From: Paramecium pentaurelia
Lineage: Eukaryota; Ciliophora; Oligohymenophorea; Peniculida; Parameciidae
Length of the DNA: 64,000 nucleotides
Direction: 5' to 3'
NCBI GenBank assembly: GCA_905183005.1
Contig: CAJJDO010000153.1
Location: 111,835 to 175,834 of the forward strand
This document shows, piece by piece, positions 21,330-35,410 of the stretch. A program made the position numbers and the translations under genes. The notes beneath the pieces are model-generated. The model worked only from the letters and a program-made list of their open reading frames with translations. It searched no databases and was not told the DNA's origin. Numbering within the stretch: position 1 is the first letter of the stretch; every line of letters begins with the position of its first letter.

Positions 21330-21830
21330 AAAAACGTATTTTTAATATTAACATCATTTATAAAATTAAATCATTAAGTAAAATTTAATCAATCATTAAA
21401 TTTATTATCTATCTTTTTTATATGATATTTATCACTAAAAATAACAATCTTATCCATTAAAATTGTTAAATACTAAATAACATATTGAAATACTAAATAT
21501 ATAATTAACTAATTTTTAATTTATTAAGAATTTTAATGTGATATTGTTATTAAAATATGAATTAAATACATAATAGATTAAAAATAATCTTATTATTGTT
21601 TATAGTGAGTGATTTCTTTTATTAAATTGAAAATCTATTAAAATAAATAGAGAATTTGAAGTGATTCAGAATTGCTTTAATAATATATAATATGAATAAT
21701 TAAAAAATAGTATAAGTTCAATATATTATAAATGAATACATTTATGTAGGATATTTAAGGAATAATAAAGTGAACTTTTTCACTAAGTGAAGTAAATATC
21801 AAGATATTTTTAAATTAAAATTAAAATTTC
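21330..21830. promoter_or_regulatory. Divergent intergenic region, 501 bp
   Basis: Lies between the starts of the secreted acidic protein (minus) and the beta-adaptin (plus). No coding frame. It is AT-rich with several TTATTAA-type tracts and no recognisable element. Confidence 0.45.
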
Positions 21831-23936
21831 ATGAGTCGTCCTTCAGCTTCAACTTCAAGTAGTAATAGAAGTTCAAGATCTAGATATGGAAAAGAAGTCA
21901 AAGAATTACAAGATGCCTTGAATTAAAACAAAATAGAGTCTAAAAGAGATGCCATCAGAAAAGTACTTTGAATTATAATTCATAGATTATTGATGCTATG
22001 ACAAGAGGCAAAGATGTTAGTATGTTATTTCCAGATGTGGCAAAGAATATGGAAACATCAAATTTAGAATTAAAAAAGTTAGTGTACTTGTACATAATCA
22101 ATTATGCCAAAATTATGCCTGATCTTGCTGTTATGGCTGTCAATAGTTTTCGTAAGGATGCAAGAGATAAGACAAATCCATTTCTTAGAGCTTTAGCTAT
22201 CAGAACAATGGGATGTATCAGAGTAAAATTGATTACAGAATATTTATTGGATCCATTAAAAGAATCCATCAAAGTAATTTATATATATATATATTATAAG
22301 GATGAAGATTCCTATGTAAGAAAGACAGCAGCTATTTGCATTTCTAAATTATATGATGTGTCACCTGAACTAATTGAAGAATAGGGTTTATTAAAACTTC
22401 TTGAGAATTTGTTGAATGATGGAAATGCAATGGTTGTTGCAAATGCTGTTTGTGCATTATTGATTGTATAAGAATCAAAAGGAACAACTATGTTATAATT
22501 GAATCCTTATACAATTTAAAAAATATTGACAGCTATGAATGAATGCAATGAATGGGGTGTTATATATTGTTTAGATGCATTGGCTATGTATATTCCTGAA
22601 GATGGAAAAGAAGCAGAAGCGTAATTTATAATTTATATTTTAAGAATATTAGAAAGAGTTAGTCCTAGATTAAATCACAATAATCCTGGAGTAGTATTAT
22701 CAGCATGTAAAATTATGATGAAATTTTTGGATTATCTTTAAAATCCAGAAACAATAAGATAAAATGCTCTTAAAATGACTGCACCATTGATTTCACTTTT
22801 AAGTTTAGGTAAAGAACCAGAAATTTAATATGTTGCATTAAAAAATATTAATTTGATTATTCAAAAGAGACCAATCATCATTGAAAAAGATATTAAAGTA
22901 TTCTTTTGTAATTTTAATGATCCAATATATATCAAATTATAAAAATTAGAAGTCTTATCAAAATTAGCTAATAATGATAATATTCAATAGATTTTACATG
23001 AATTAAAAGAATATACTTAAGAAGTAGATGTAGAATTTGTAAGAAAATCAGTTAGAACAATTGGAAGATGTGCTATCAAATTAGAAAAAGCAGCAGAAAA
23101 GTGTGTTACAGCTCTTTGGGAATGTTTAAAAACTAAAGTTAATTATGTTGTTATGGAAAGCATAATTGTTATTAGAGATATATTTAGAAAGTATCCTAGA
23201 AAATATGAAATGATTCTTAAAGATTTATGTGAGAATCTTAAGAGTCTTGAAGATCCAGAAGCAAAAGCTTCTATGATTTGGATTATTGGAGAATATGTTG
23301 ATACTATTGAAAATGCTGATTCTCTTTTAGCCAATTTTAGTGAAAAGTATTTCTGTTATTTATTATAAGTTTTAAAGATGAACCTGCAAATGTATAACAT
23401 TAAATTTTAGTTGCTGTTATGAAATTATTTTTATAAAGACCTAATGATGGAAAAGAATTAATTCATAATCTATTAAAAACAGCTACTATTGAATGTGAAA
23501 ATCCAGATCTTAGAGATAGAGCATATATATATTGGAGAATGTTATCTACTGATCCAGAATTAGCTAAAAAAATAGTTTTTACAGAAAGACCAACTATTTC
23601 TGATTCCAGTTATACAATTGAAAATGAACTATTAGATAAATTAATAGAAAATATTGGAAATTTAAGTTCTGTTTATACTAAAAAACCTGAAAGTTTTGTT
23701 AAAAAATTAAGAGATGTATTAAATTCTAAAATTGCTGATAAAATTGATGATGTTTATGATTAAGATTAATTAATGGAAGGAAGACCTGAAGATTATAGTG
23801 ATTAATAGGGAGGATAATCAACTGTTTATGAAAATAATTATGATACATCATCATAGATTTAATCTTAAATTTAATAATCATAAATATAATAAGTTTCTTA
23901 AAAAATTGATTTATTAGAATTAGATGATAATTAACC

Positions 23937-23983
<47 letters not shown>

Positions 23984-24792
23984 CATAAATATAAACATAA
24001 ATACCTACTTAATCTATTTAAAATATTAGAATACCATTTGCTGAAGTATTAACTGCTATTACTCCAGGTTCATAAACATAAATTTAAGGATTATCAATTG
24101 AAGCTGCATTCCAAAAAAATGGTGATAAAATTGTACTTGATCTTAAATTTACAAATAAAACATAAGATAAAACATTCTCAGAATTTGGAATCAAATTTAA
24201 TAAAAATCCATTTAAATTATAACCTGATACTATTGAAATATCTTGTCAACCAGTATTTCCAGGTTAAACATAAATTGCTTAATTATCCATAAATACAAAT
24301 GGTCCTGCCTTAGAAGAACCTCCATAAATGCCATATAAAATTTAAGTTGCTTTAAAGACTAATTTAGATGTATTCTATTTCTTTATTCCAATGTCTTTAA
24401 GTGTTTTATTTGTAATATAATTACTTATAATTTTAGAGTAGCACTGCAAGTATTACTTAATAAAAATTCATTGAATTGAGTCAAGCATAAAATCTAGCAA
24501 GAAAACAAGAAGTTCTTTAGATTACAATTGATCCATAGAGAGTACTATATTCAAATTATAATGTTAGATGAAAGAAAAATTTGAACGCAATTACTTTTTC
24601 TTAATTGGAGCTAGAAAGGATGAAAGAGGTGTTGAATTACTATCCTATGCAGCTACATTAGTTAATGGAATGCCATTATTAGTGAATGTAATCCATACAT
24701 AAACTGCAATCAATTTACAACTATAGGTTCCTCATCCAACATTAATGCCATTATTATATTAAGCAATAGGATTTATTTTAACATTAAATTGA
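21831..24792 (+). CDS. AP-1/AP-2 complex subunit beta (beta-adaptin)
   Basis: A 945-residue large adaptin with five introns of 23-27 nt. The trunk (about residues 15-600) is the armadillo-like alpha-solenoid of beta-adaptins: KKLVYLYIINYAKIMPDLAVMAVNSF, NPFLRALAIRTMGCIRV, DEDSYVRKTAAICISKLYD, NHNNPGVVLSACKIMMKF, QKRPIIIE, NYVVMESIIVIRDIFRKYP. The hinge contains a clathrin box, LLELDD, followed by 15 consecutive TAA glutamine codons (23938-23982). The appendage domain (EAAFQKNGDKIVLDLKFTNKT) fills the C-terminus. It links cargo and clathrin in vesicle budding at the Golgi/endosome or plasma membrane. Ciliates often use one beta for AP-1 and AP-2; the sequence does not tell which. Confidence 0.94.
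23938..23982 (+). repeat. (TAA)15 poly-glutamine tract in beta-adaptin hinge
   Basis: Fifteen uninterrupted TAA codons flanked by CCA codons. It encodes poly-Q in the ciliate code and would be a run of stops in the standard code. It lies immediately after the clathrin box. Confidence 0.95.
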
Positions 24793-25528
24793 TATATAAC
24801 ATAAAATATAATAAAGTTTATTTAAGAGTATTATAATTTATCTTTTAAATTTATTAATTATTTTTTTCATTATCCTTATTTTTAAAAACTATAATATATC
24901 ATTTAAAAATCTGAAATTTTGAATTATTTCATTCAAGATAAATAATAAATTTTAGATATTCAATATTTAAATGATAAATAATAATTAAAAAAAAAAAGAT
25001 CAAATATATTGTTGTTAGATGTTAAATTTGGCCATAAATTTTCTAAATTAAAATTGGTTAATATAATTATTTAATGATATTAGCAAATTTTAATTAAAAA
25101 GAAATACTCAAATGAAATTATGAAAAATAAATTCTTAAAAATAATAGATTTTTTTTTAATTTGATTAATTTTTTTCCATATTTCATATATTTAATTTGAT
25201 AAACAAATATGATAATGATTTAATAGAAAATCGTTTATCAATTTGATTAATTGCAAAAAGAACACCATTATATTAATTTATATATAATTAATTTCTTTTA
25301 TAAATAAAATAGATAAAAAATGCCTTACTCATATAATTATTTATTTTTTAATTATTACATTTATAAATCTTTGAATTTAACTTATAATATTGAACTTATA
25401 GCCAAACAATTAAGCTATCTAGATTATATTGTCATCTTAAAATATTAAAGGAATGATTTTAAGAATTATCCCTTTCTTCTTATTCAATAATTAAATTTGT
25501 CAGATTATTTTCAAACTGAATAAATAAA
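24793..25528. other. Non-coding AT-rich region upstream of the membrane-protein array
   Basis: No supported gene. A roughly 100-codon plus frame from 25320 runs into the next gene out of frame and is rejected. The 3' part should contain the promoter for the first TmcB-like gene. Confidence 0.5.
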
Positions 25529-28500
25529 ATGGAATTAAAATCTAATTTCAGTGGCAAATCATCTTTAGAAGTAAATAAATCTAGGACTGAAAAATTACTA
25601 ACTGAAATCAAATTAATTTGCTTCTAAGTCACATAGCTTTTATTAAAGAATGAAGAATCATCAATAGTGTTAAGCAATTTAGCCATAATTGTGTAGTTTT
25701 TTTAGGTGACATATATCCTATTTAATCGTCAAATATGGCCAGTTTGGATGACTTATGATGTCTCACGTTAAATAAATAAAATTTTAGGGTAATACTATTA
25801 TATTAAAGAAGATATTCATTATTAGTTCCCTATTTTGAAATGGTTTCCTTTATTGGACTAATTTCAATTATGTATACTTGTTTAGGATTAGTTTTATTTG
25901 GTTACATGTTAGTAATTTTGCTTAATTATAGATTATAATTAAACTTTTCATGGATAACAGAAATTTTGAGAGCATTTATTAAGCTCTTTTTATCAATTTT
26001 ATATATGCCCATAATGGATTTATTTTTTTCAATCTTTGCTTGTACTAAAAATGAAAATGGAAATTCTGTTCATTAATTATTTTCTGATATAAAATGTTGG
26101 GAAGGAACACATATAGTACATGGAATTGTTTCAATATTTGGAATTATAATTTTTTATCTTTTTTGCATTACATTTGCACTTATATATTATGAACCTCGTT
26201 ATATACCTTTAAATCCATAATCAAAAAAGAATGGAAGATTTCTAGTTGTATTTCTAACTTATGAACTTATTATGATTATATGTTATACTTTTATGGTTGG
26301 GAAATAGTATGATTATATATTTATTTTGATACTTGTCATTGGAAGCTTTTTAGTCTTTTGGATAATGCATGTTGAGAATCCTCATAACAATAAATATATT
26401 GCTAAAGCATGGTCTGTTTTGGCTGCAGTAAATATGTGGGGTGTAATCATATTATGTTTTGCTAAATTCTTAGAAGGATAATTATTTTTTGGAACTATCT
26501 ATGCTTGGTTATTTGGATTACCTTTTATGATAGCTGCAGTATTGAAGACAGATAAATTAAATTATGAATTGTTATTGACTAATTTAAATAAAGTTTCTGA
26601 TCCTTAAGAAGTCCTTAATTTAACAGATTATTTAATCCAATTGTATAAAACTTAAGATTCTGATTCCTAATTGATGATTGATGGTTTTCTAGAAATACAT
26701 AGAGCAACTTGTGCCAAAGAAGATTGTTATCTCAAATAAAAAAGATGTAACAATCAAAGAATTTTAAAATCTTTCTTTAAAGATCTTACTTTATCTGAAA
26801 GAGATGTAGACATTTTGATGGTATTAGGATAAGTGTATTTTAATTAAATCAAAAGATTTCCAAATAATATTACCCTAAGAATAAGATATTCTCTTTTTCT
26901 TTTTGATTTAATGAAATAAAGATAACAAGCCCTTAATGAGTTACTATAAGCAGAATAGTAATACCCAAGTTTTGATTATGAATTCATAATTTATAGATAT
27001 AAATAGATTATCGAAATTGAGATGAATTTAACATAAACAGAAAATTCAAATGAAAAACTAGATGTAGCAACAGAAATAGCATTTTAAAATAATATGAGAA
27101 GTTTTTAAAATAAAATAGAAAGAGCAACATTAATGCATATGGATTTTTGGTCTTAATTATAAGAAGATTCACCTGATTTAGGTAAAATGAATGAAATTGG
27201 ATCGAAAATTAATTAAGCAATTATTTAAGTTGAAGAATTATGGAATAAAATGTAAAAAATGACTTAAAATTTACCTAAAGCTATGAGATTATATGCTAAA
27301 TTTATTATTGAAGTACTTTAAGATAAAGATTATGGAGAATCATTATTAGATAAATCTAAGAAATTACAATTGCAGAATTAAAAATAAAGGAATTAGTCAA
27401 TGTTATCACTTTTGAATAATGATGATTTATGTTATGAATCAAATGCAACTATAATTTTATCTACAGCTCCAGAGAAATTTGCTTAAATTATCAATTTAAA
27501 TCTATCTTGCTGCAATCTTTTTGGATTTTTAAAATCTGAGATGATAAATCGCAAAATAAATATATTTATGCCTAATTTATATTCTAAATTTCATGATGCA
27601 TATTTTGATAGGTTTATGTAAACAAATGATAATAGAACAATAAATAAAGAAAGATTAATATATATAAAATAAAAATCAAATTACATTTTCCCTTGTTTTT
27701 TAACTCTTAAAATTATTTAGTCTTTAGATGATAATTTATAGATGGGAGCTTAATTACGTCCAATAAAAATGTTCAAACCTACTTGCTATTTGATAGTAGA
27801 TGGTGATGAATTAGTAGATTCTATATCTGCATCATGTGTTGCTTTATTGAATATTGATTAGAAATAAATATCAAAAGGGAAAATAATGTTAACAGATATC
27901 TTTCCAAATTTTAGTTAATCAAAATAATAGTATTTAACTAAAAATGGGGGAATTTTAAATTATAAATTCAGTGAATAATAATTAAGTAATAAAAATATCA
28001 AGGATGAAAATGTAGAATATGAAATATAGTTTACATGTTATATGAATGAAATAATTAACAATACTATTGGAGAGTTAGCAGGATATGTAGTGAGATTAGA
28101 AATATGTGGGAATGATAAAAGTATAAATTAGGAATTGAATGTACATTATCATCATCAAGGAGGTTTAAGCTTGTAATTTAAATTCAATCCTCGTTTGAAT
28201 AGTTATTATGGAGAATTTGTAGCTGAAATGAATTCATAAAGAGTAGATTAAACAATAATTTGGGATTAGGGTGATCTATCATCTATGATTTCATCTAATC
28301 AACATGAAATACAGAATAATGGTAATTAATAGTAATTAATGAAAGTTAATAATATTGATTAAAAGAAGGATTAGATAGATTATGGAGAGGGAATAGTAAT
28401 TGTAAGATTATTTGAGAATAGAATTTAGGATATAAATGATCCAGATATAATATCAGATGAAGAGAATGAGGATAAGAATAGTGTATTTTAGAGAAATTAA

Positions 28501-30450
28501 AATTAAGATATTGAGAGATAAGGATAATAAGAAATAAATGAAAAGAATAATATATTTAGATCAAGAAAACAATTATCTTAAATAATAAATAATTATTAGA
28601 TTCCTAAAGTAATTACAAAAGTTAATTGGACTGCAAATATTTTAACTATTATATTAGTAGTATTATCATTTACTGATTTTTTCATTATTTATGAATAATA
28701 TGAGGATATATATAAAACAATATTGTTAGTAAAAAATCAAAATTAAAGAAATGCAGAACTTCAAACAATTACTACAAGTATTTAAAATTTATTGATGTTG
28801 AATATGGATGTTTGGGAATTTTAAAGTGAATTGGAATAATAAAAATATGAAACTTTATGGAAATATAAATTAAATTAATCAATAAATAATGTTGATAGTT
28901 TAAATAAGGAATTAATGTTAACAGAAGTTAGTTTGAGTGATGTAATTTTAAATATGATGAATTCTGATGTTGTGAGTATGAAATCAAGTGAAGGTATTTC
29001 ATAAATGTTTGATTTATCAGAATCTATTTAATAATTATTAAGTAAATCATTAATTATAAGAGATAAACCAATATATGATATTAGATTAGATGATATTGAT
29101 GTTAATTTTGTATTGTTTAATTCTTTAAATAGCTTAGTATTCCAATTAAGAGCTTTTTCTACATTATATGCAAATGAATTGAGAATTAAATCAGAAAATA
29201 ATAAAGATACATTTTTATTGATATTAAGTATTTCAGCTGCTGCACTTGGAGTTGGATTATTTATAATGTTAATTGCAATAGTTTCAGTAAATAAAACTAT
29301 TGAAGAAATTTTAGTTATTTTTATAGATATACCAGATAAAATGATTAAGTATTTATTTAATAGAGCTGAGAATTTTATTTCTAATTTATAAATGGGAGAA
29401 GATGATGATTTAATCTCAGAAATGGATGAAATAGAAAAAGAAAATCAAAATGAATTGAATAAATAATTAAAAGCAAAAAGAAAAAGAAAGAAATATAAAA
29501 ATTCAAATAAAGAATAACGTAATTTTACTTTAGGAATTTTAATAATTATTCTACTTGCTTAAGGATATTTTATATTAAATTATTTATTGAGTAAAACATT
29601 CTTAACAGACTTAAATTAAATGATACCTGAAATTAATGCAACTGCTAGAGCTGAAAGTTTCTATAGATTTGTAGATATAAGTGAAAGATCATTATTTCTA
29701 AATCGCAATCAAACAATCATGAATTAAGATGCATATGAGATTGTCAAAAATAATCTAAATGGATTATATAGCTTAGATTCATCCATACATTAAGAACATG
29801 CCTCAAATATTGAAATTACCAGTCAATTATATTTAGATTCTTATAAATAAATATTTATGGAATAACCATGTACAATAATTTCAAATTTCTTAAATGAAAT
29901 AACAGAATAAGAATGTCAAGTATTTGCTGATGGAGCAGTATATTAAGGAATGGCTGTTGGTATTGCTAGATATTTTGAAAATCTAAGATACATAATGACT
30001 ATATATGATTAATTTTGGGGAAATCCAAATGTAAATTTTACATTGTTAGCTAGAGGATTTGGAAAATTTAAGAACATAACCAAAGACAGTGATAATGTAA
30101 GAAATTATATTTTAAATCTTAATAATTTCAATTAAACGAAAGAAGCTAGAGAAATGTAAGATAGTTACAACAGAGCAACATTTCGATTTCTCGTTTCTTA
30201 AATGATAGAAGGGATTAGTCAAGATATGGAAGATCATAAAACTTAAATACTTGGACTCTTTATCGTTTTTGAAGGATTGATCTTTATTGTTTACTTTCTA
30301 TTGTGGTTACCTTTAGTTGCCAAGTTTACTAAAGACATATGGAGAACAAGATCAATGATCTTAATGATTCCACTTAGTGTAATACAAAGTATTAAATCAA
30401 TTAAGACATATATAAAAACAAATATTTAGATCAATGATGTTGAAGTTTGA
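25529..30450 (+). CDS. TmcB-like polytopic PAS-domain protein, copy 1
   Basis: A 1633-residue membrane protein with one 20-nt intron near the 5' end. About eight hydrophobic segments occupy residues 40-350, including RYSLLVPYFEM, where the intron sits. Then comes a long helical cytosolic part with the block DVATEIAFQNNMRSFQNK. A PAS-like domain (about 640-780) contains NLFGFLKSEMINRKINIFMP and SNYIFPCFLTLKIIQ. Four further membrane spans lie near residues 1030, 1225, 1330 and 1570. This order matches the large ciliate family annotated as TmcB/TmcC-like or PAS S-box membrane proteins, probably sensors or channel-like proteins; activity unproven. It is the first of three tandem paralogs and lacks the 3' intron found in the other two. 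Confidence 0.72.
27061..27359 (+). repeat. Near-identical 299-bp block, copy 1
   Basis: From GATGTAGCAACAGAAATAGC to GATAAATCTAA. It appears identical to 32007-32305 and differs at two bases from 36959-37257, although the neighbouring coding sequence of the three genes is strongly diverged. It encodes a helical segment before the PAS domain. Confidence 0.9.
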
Positions 30451-30488
30451 TTTCTTTATCTATATTAATTATCAATTAATTAAATTAA

Positions 30489-33400
30489 ATGGAAATAAAA
30501 TCCAATTATGGATCGACTAAGAATTCATTTGAGAATGATAATATTTTAACACGTTTACAGACAGAACTAAAATTGATCATTTTCAGAGTATTCTACCTTA
30601 TTCTAAAGGATGAAGAATAGTCAATTGCAATTCAAATCTTTCTGTAAGTCATTTCCCTTTTTTAATATCTCACATTCATATTTCATAGACAACTATATTT
30701 AGTTTGGAAGAACTAGAAAGTGTCTTATCAATTATATAAATTCTTTGGATATTTCATGCTAACCCCATATTTTGAAATGCTCAACTTTTCTAGCTTTGCA
30801 TCAATGATGTATGCATTAATAGGAATCATCCTCATATCCATCATGATAATATTACTAATTGGATACACTAATATTAATAAGCTAAATTCATCATATACTT
30901 GGCCTGTTTATGTTCTCAAATTGATTTTCATCTTATTTACTACTATACTATATTTACCAATCCTTGATCTTTTTTTTTAAATGCTCAATTGCCGCTATGA
31001 TGATAACAATTAACTCATCAATGTACTATTTGATTCCATTTGTTGGTAAGGTTCCCATGTTATTCATGCTATTGTGGCTATACTTGGAATCATAGTATTC
31101 ATCATTATTACAATGACTTTTAATTTACTTTATTTTGAACCAAGATATAATCATAAGGATGAATTATCCAGAATTTCTGGAAGATCAAAAGCTGTTAAAT
31201 GTTTTATCTTTCTCATTTTTGAAATCTCCTTTACATATATAGATTTAAATGAATTTGATTATGTTGCTATTTATATCCTATTAATTGGATCATTTATCAC
31301 TTTTTATAAATTTCATTTCGAATAACCATTCAATCATGTATTTATTTAGAAAATCTCATCTATATATGCAGCCCTTATGTTATGGAGTGCGTTGTTGATG
31401 TGTTTTTCATATTATTTAGAGGATACCATATTTCATGGAATTATTTATTCTTGGTTTGTTGGAATACCTCTTATTATATTTGCTATCTATAAAAAAGAAA
31501 AGTATCTTTATGATCTATTATTAATGAATATCAATAAAGCAGAAGATCCCAATTAAATCATACTATTAACTAATTATATCTAAAAATTATTATCAAGATA
31601 TTAAACCAATTAACATTTTCATGTTATGTTAGATGCACTTATTGAAGTACATAAAAATACTTGCTAAAAAGAAGATTGTGTATTTAGGATTAAAAAACAA
31701 TTGAATTAAAGATTGGCAAAATTAAAAGATACAAATTTATCGTAGAGAGATTACTAGATACAATTATTACTTGGGGAGATATATTCCGGATATATTAGAA
31801 GACATTAGCATAACGTAAGATTAAGAATAAATTATGCCTTTTACTTACTTGATTTTTAAAAATAAAAATAACAATCTTTAAATGAATTTAATTAAATAGA
31901 ATTATTATCACCCAGCTTGGATAATGAATTTATAATTTTTAGATATAAGAGGATAATTGAAGATGAAATGAACATATCATAAAATGAAACTCTAAATGGT
32001 AATTTAGATGTAGCAACAGAAATAGCATTTTAAAATAATATGAGAAGTTTTTAAAATAAAATAGAAAGAGCAACATTAATGCATATGGATTTTTGGTCTT
32101 AATTATAAGAAGATTCACCTGATTTAGGTAAAATGAATGAAATTGGATCGAAAATTAATTAAGCAATTATTTAAGTTGAAGAATTATGGAATAAAATGTA
32201 AAAAATGACTTAAAATTTACCTAAAGCTATGAGATTATATGCTAAATTTATTATTGAAGTACTTTAAGATAAAGATTATGGAGAATCATTATTAGATAAA
32301 TCTAAATTATTATAAACTTAAAATAATAAAATGAAAAATAAATAAAGTATATAGGTGTTTAGTAATGATGATATTAATTTTGAACCATTACCTACTTTAT
32401 TAGTGTCCACATCACCTGATAAATTTACATAAATTTCTAATTTAAATTTAAGTGTTTGTAATTTATTAGGATATCATAAGACAGAATTGATAAATAGGAA
32501 AATAAATTTATTGATTCCATAAATATTTGCTAAGTTTCATGATAATTATATTGAAATGTTCTTGTAAAGTAATGATTAATCAAAGATTGCAAAAGAAAGA
32601 TTAGTCTATATTAAATTAAAGTCAGGTTACATTATGCCTTGTTATATATGTATGAAAGCAATATAATCATTTGATGAAAATATTGTAATTGTAGCTTAAT
32701 TTAGAACATTACGTACCTTCAAAATTGGATGTTATCTAATTCTTAATAGCGATGATGCAATTGAATGCATTTCTTCATCTTGTATTTGCTGCTTATTTAT
32801 AGATTAAAAAATAATTAGCCATAGAAAAATCTACTTTCATGAGTTATTTCCAGACTATAACAGGAATGACTATTTAAATAAGACAGGTTGTGTAATAAGT
32901 TTGAACTTACAATCCAATCTAGTTTCAAATTCAAATTATCTTTAATATTATATTAATGAATTAGAAGATCAGACATAAATTTTATTTTAAATATAAGTTA
33001 CTGAAATTTCAAATGAATATTAAGATTAAATTATTGGATATGTAATAAAATTAGAGAGAGTGAGTAATGATTAGAGTTAAATTTTGAGTCCTGATTTATA
33101 GCAATAATTAGTTGTACCAAATTTAACTATGAGCAATTTTTAATTTAAATATTTTGCTGCAAAGGCATTATATCTTGGAGAAAATCAAGAAGATGGAAAT
33201 TCAGCTAGAGTTGATTAAACAGTGATTTGGGAGCAATCATCTAGATTGAGTGAAGAAACTCAAGTTGAAAAGAAGGAAAAGGTAGAGGATGTAAAAGTTG
33301 AAAGAATTAATTATGGAGAAGGAATAAGAACATTAAAATTATTTGATAATAGAATTTAAGATATTGAAGATATTCGAATGAGCTTTACAGATTAAGATGA

Positions 33401-35387
33401 AGTCTAACATTCAAGTGTATTTTAGAAAAATTAAGATAATCCAGATGAGATTGAACAAGGCCAAAGGAATAATGTATTTAGAAATAGGAAAGCTTTGAAT
33501 TCTACAATAAATGATTAATAAAGACCAAAAGAAATAGTACTTTTAAGTTGTATTATAAATATTTTGATGGTGGCTGTTCTAACATTATCATTTACATCAT
33601 ATTTTTTAGGGTTGTATTTGTTTGAAAATATTCAAAACTCATTAAAATTAATTTCATATGCAAGTTTAAGAAATCAAGAAAGTACTCAAGTTGTGATGAA
33701 TGTTTAGAATTTAGAAATGTTGAGGATTGGAATATGGAATTTGACAGAAACAGAAGCTATCATCTATGAAAATTAATAAAGAAATGAATTAAATAATTCA
33801 ATTTTGGCATTAACAGATGCAAATAAAAAAATAATGTTAAATGAACTATATATAAATGAATAAATTGAAGAATTACATTCAAAGAGTGTTGTAAATGTTA
33901 GAATTTCAAAAAATAGTTTTTCTTATTATGATTTAATTGAAGCCACTTAATAAATAATTAGTAAGGCTCTTATAATTAGAGATAAGCCTTTATAAAATTT
34001 GACATTAGATGATGAAGATGCCACTTTTATTACTTATAATTTACATAATGGAATTATATTCTCATATCGTAACGAGACAAGTTAATACTCTAATGGAATA
34101 CAAGACTTGGCAGAGAATAATATTAAAATATTTTTTATTTTTTTGATAGTAGCTGCAAGTTCCTTTTTTATATTATTGATAATGATTATAATTCTTATAA
34201 TATAGATAAATTAGATATAAGAATAAATATTGCAATTATTTATGGAAATTCCAGAAAAAACAATTAAATATTTGTATAACTAAAGTGAAAATTTTATCTC
34301 GAATTTATAAGTAGGTGAAGAAGAAGAATTATCTTCTGATTTCAGTGATGAAGAATAAGATGAACATAAAGAACTCAGTAGAACTCTTAAATCAAAGAGG
34401 AAGAAGAAGATGTTTAAGAATACAAATTCATAACACAGAACACAAATACTTATAATTACATTTATTCTCTTTACTTTTTAAGGATATTTCTTATTAAATT
34501 ATTTTCTAAATCAAGTTACTTATACTAACTTGAAATAGTAGATACCTGAATTAAATGTTACAGCTAGAAGCGGATCATATTATAGATTTGTTGATAATTG
34601 CGAAAGGTAACTATTTCTAAATAGAGAGGAACCAATCCTTTAAGAAGACTCATACTCTATTGTAATGAATAATATACAATTAAACTATGAAGTCGACTCT
34701 GATTTACATTAAGAACATGCAAAGAACTCGGAAATAATGAATTAAAATTATTATGACACTTTTTAATAAATTTTCATGTTGAATCCTTGTGAAACATTTG
34801 CAAATAAAGGATTTACATAACTTGAATATTGTGAAACATTTGCAAATGGATCTATTTCTTAAGGTATGGCAGTAGCAATAGCAAGATATTTTGAGAACAT
34901 AAGGTACATCATGACAATTTATGACATGTTTTATGGATATCCTGAGGTTAATTTCAGTATTGTTGCCAGAGGTTGGGGTAGATTTCGAAATATCACTAAT
35001 AACTCTGACAATGTTACTAATTATATCTATAATTTGAATAATTTCAAACAGACTACAGAATCACGTATTATGCAAAATATATTTTTAAAAGGTATAAAAA
35101 TTTGAAATTTTTAATTAGCTGCTTTTCGATTTTTATTAGATGAATTTTTGGCTGCTTTGAAATATGACATTGAAGTAACTCAAACTTAATTATTGGCAAT
35201 ATTTATCGTTTTTGAAGTGCTGATATTTTTTGTGTATTTCATAGTTTGGTTACCAGCTTAGATGAAAATGACAAGAGACATTTGGAGAACCAAAGGATTG
35301 ATCTTGATGATTCCATTACGTGTAATATAGAAGGTTAAAAAAATTAAATCCTTTATTGGCGTTTTGGTTCACAGCTAAGATAAGTGA
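30489..35387 (+). CDS. TmcB-like polytopic PAS-domain protein, copy 2
   Basis: A 1623-residue paralog of copies 1 and 3, with a single 27-nt intron close to the 3' end (about 35091-35117). It has no intron at the 5' position used by copies 1 and 3, although the flanking sequence aligns exactly (FGYFMLTPYFEM). Same layout: N-terminal membrane bundle, helical cytosolic region with the shared block, PAS-like domain (NLLGYHKTELINRKINLLIP), then four membrane spans. The start is 38 bp after the stop of copy 1, leaving almost no room for a separate promoter. Residues outside the shared block are the most diverged of the three. Confidence 0.72.
32007..32351 (+). repeat. Near-identical block, copy 2
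   Basis: The first 299 bp match copy 1. A further 46 bp or so, up to TAAAGTATA, match only copy 3. Thus the homogenised tract has different right-hand limits in different pairs. Confidence 0.9.
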
Positions 35388-35410
35388 GATATAATAATTA
35401 ATAATTAAAA

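Noticed and set aside
25320..25640. Plus-strand open frame of about 100 codons starting at an ATG, upstream of and overlapping the first TmcB-like gene
   Set aside because: It runs out of frame into a well-supported gene, has no motif, and its Y/N/L/I composition and length are expected by chance when only TGA is a stop in AT-rich DNA.
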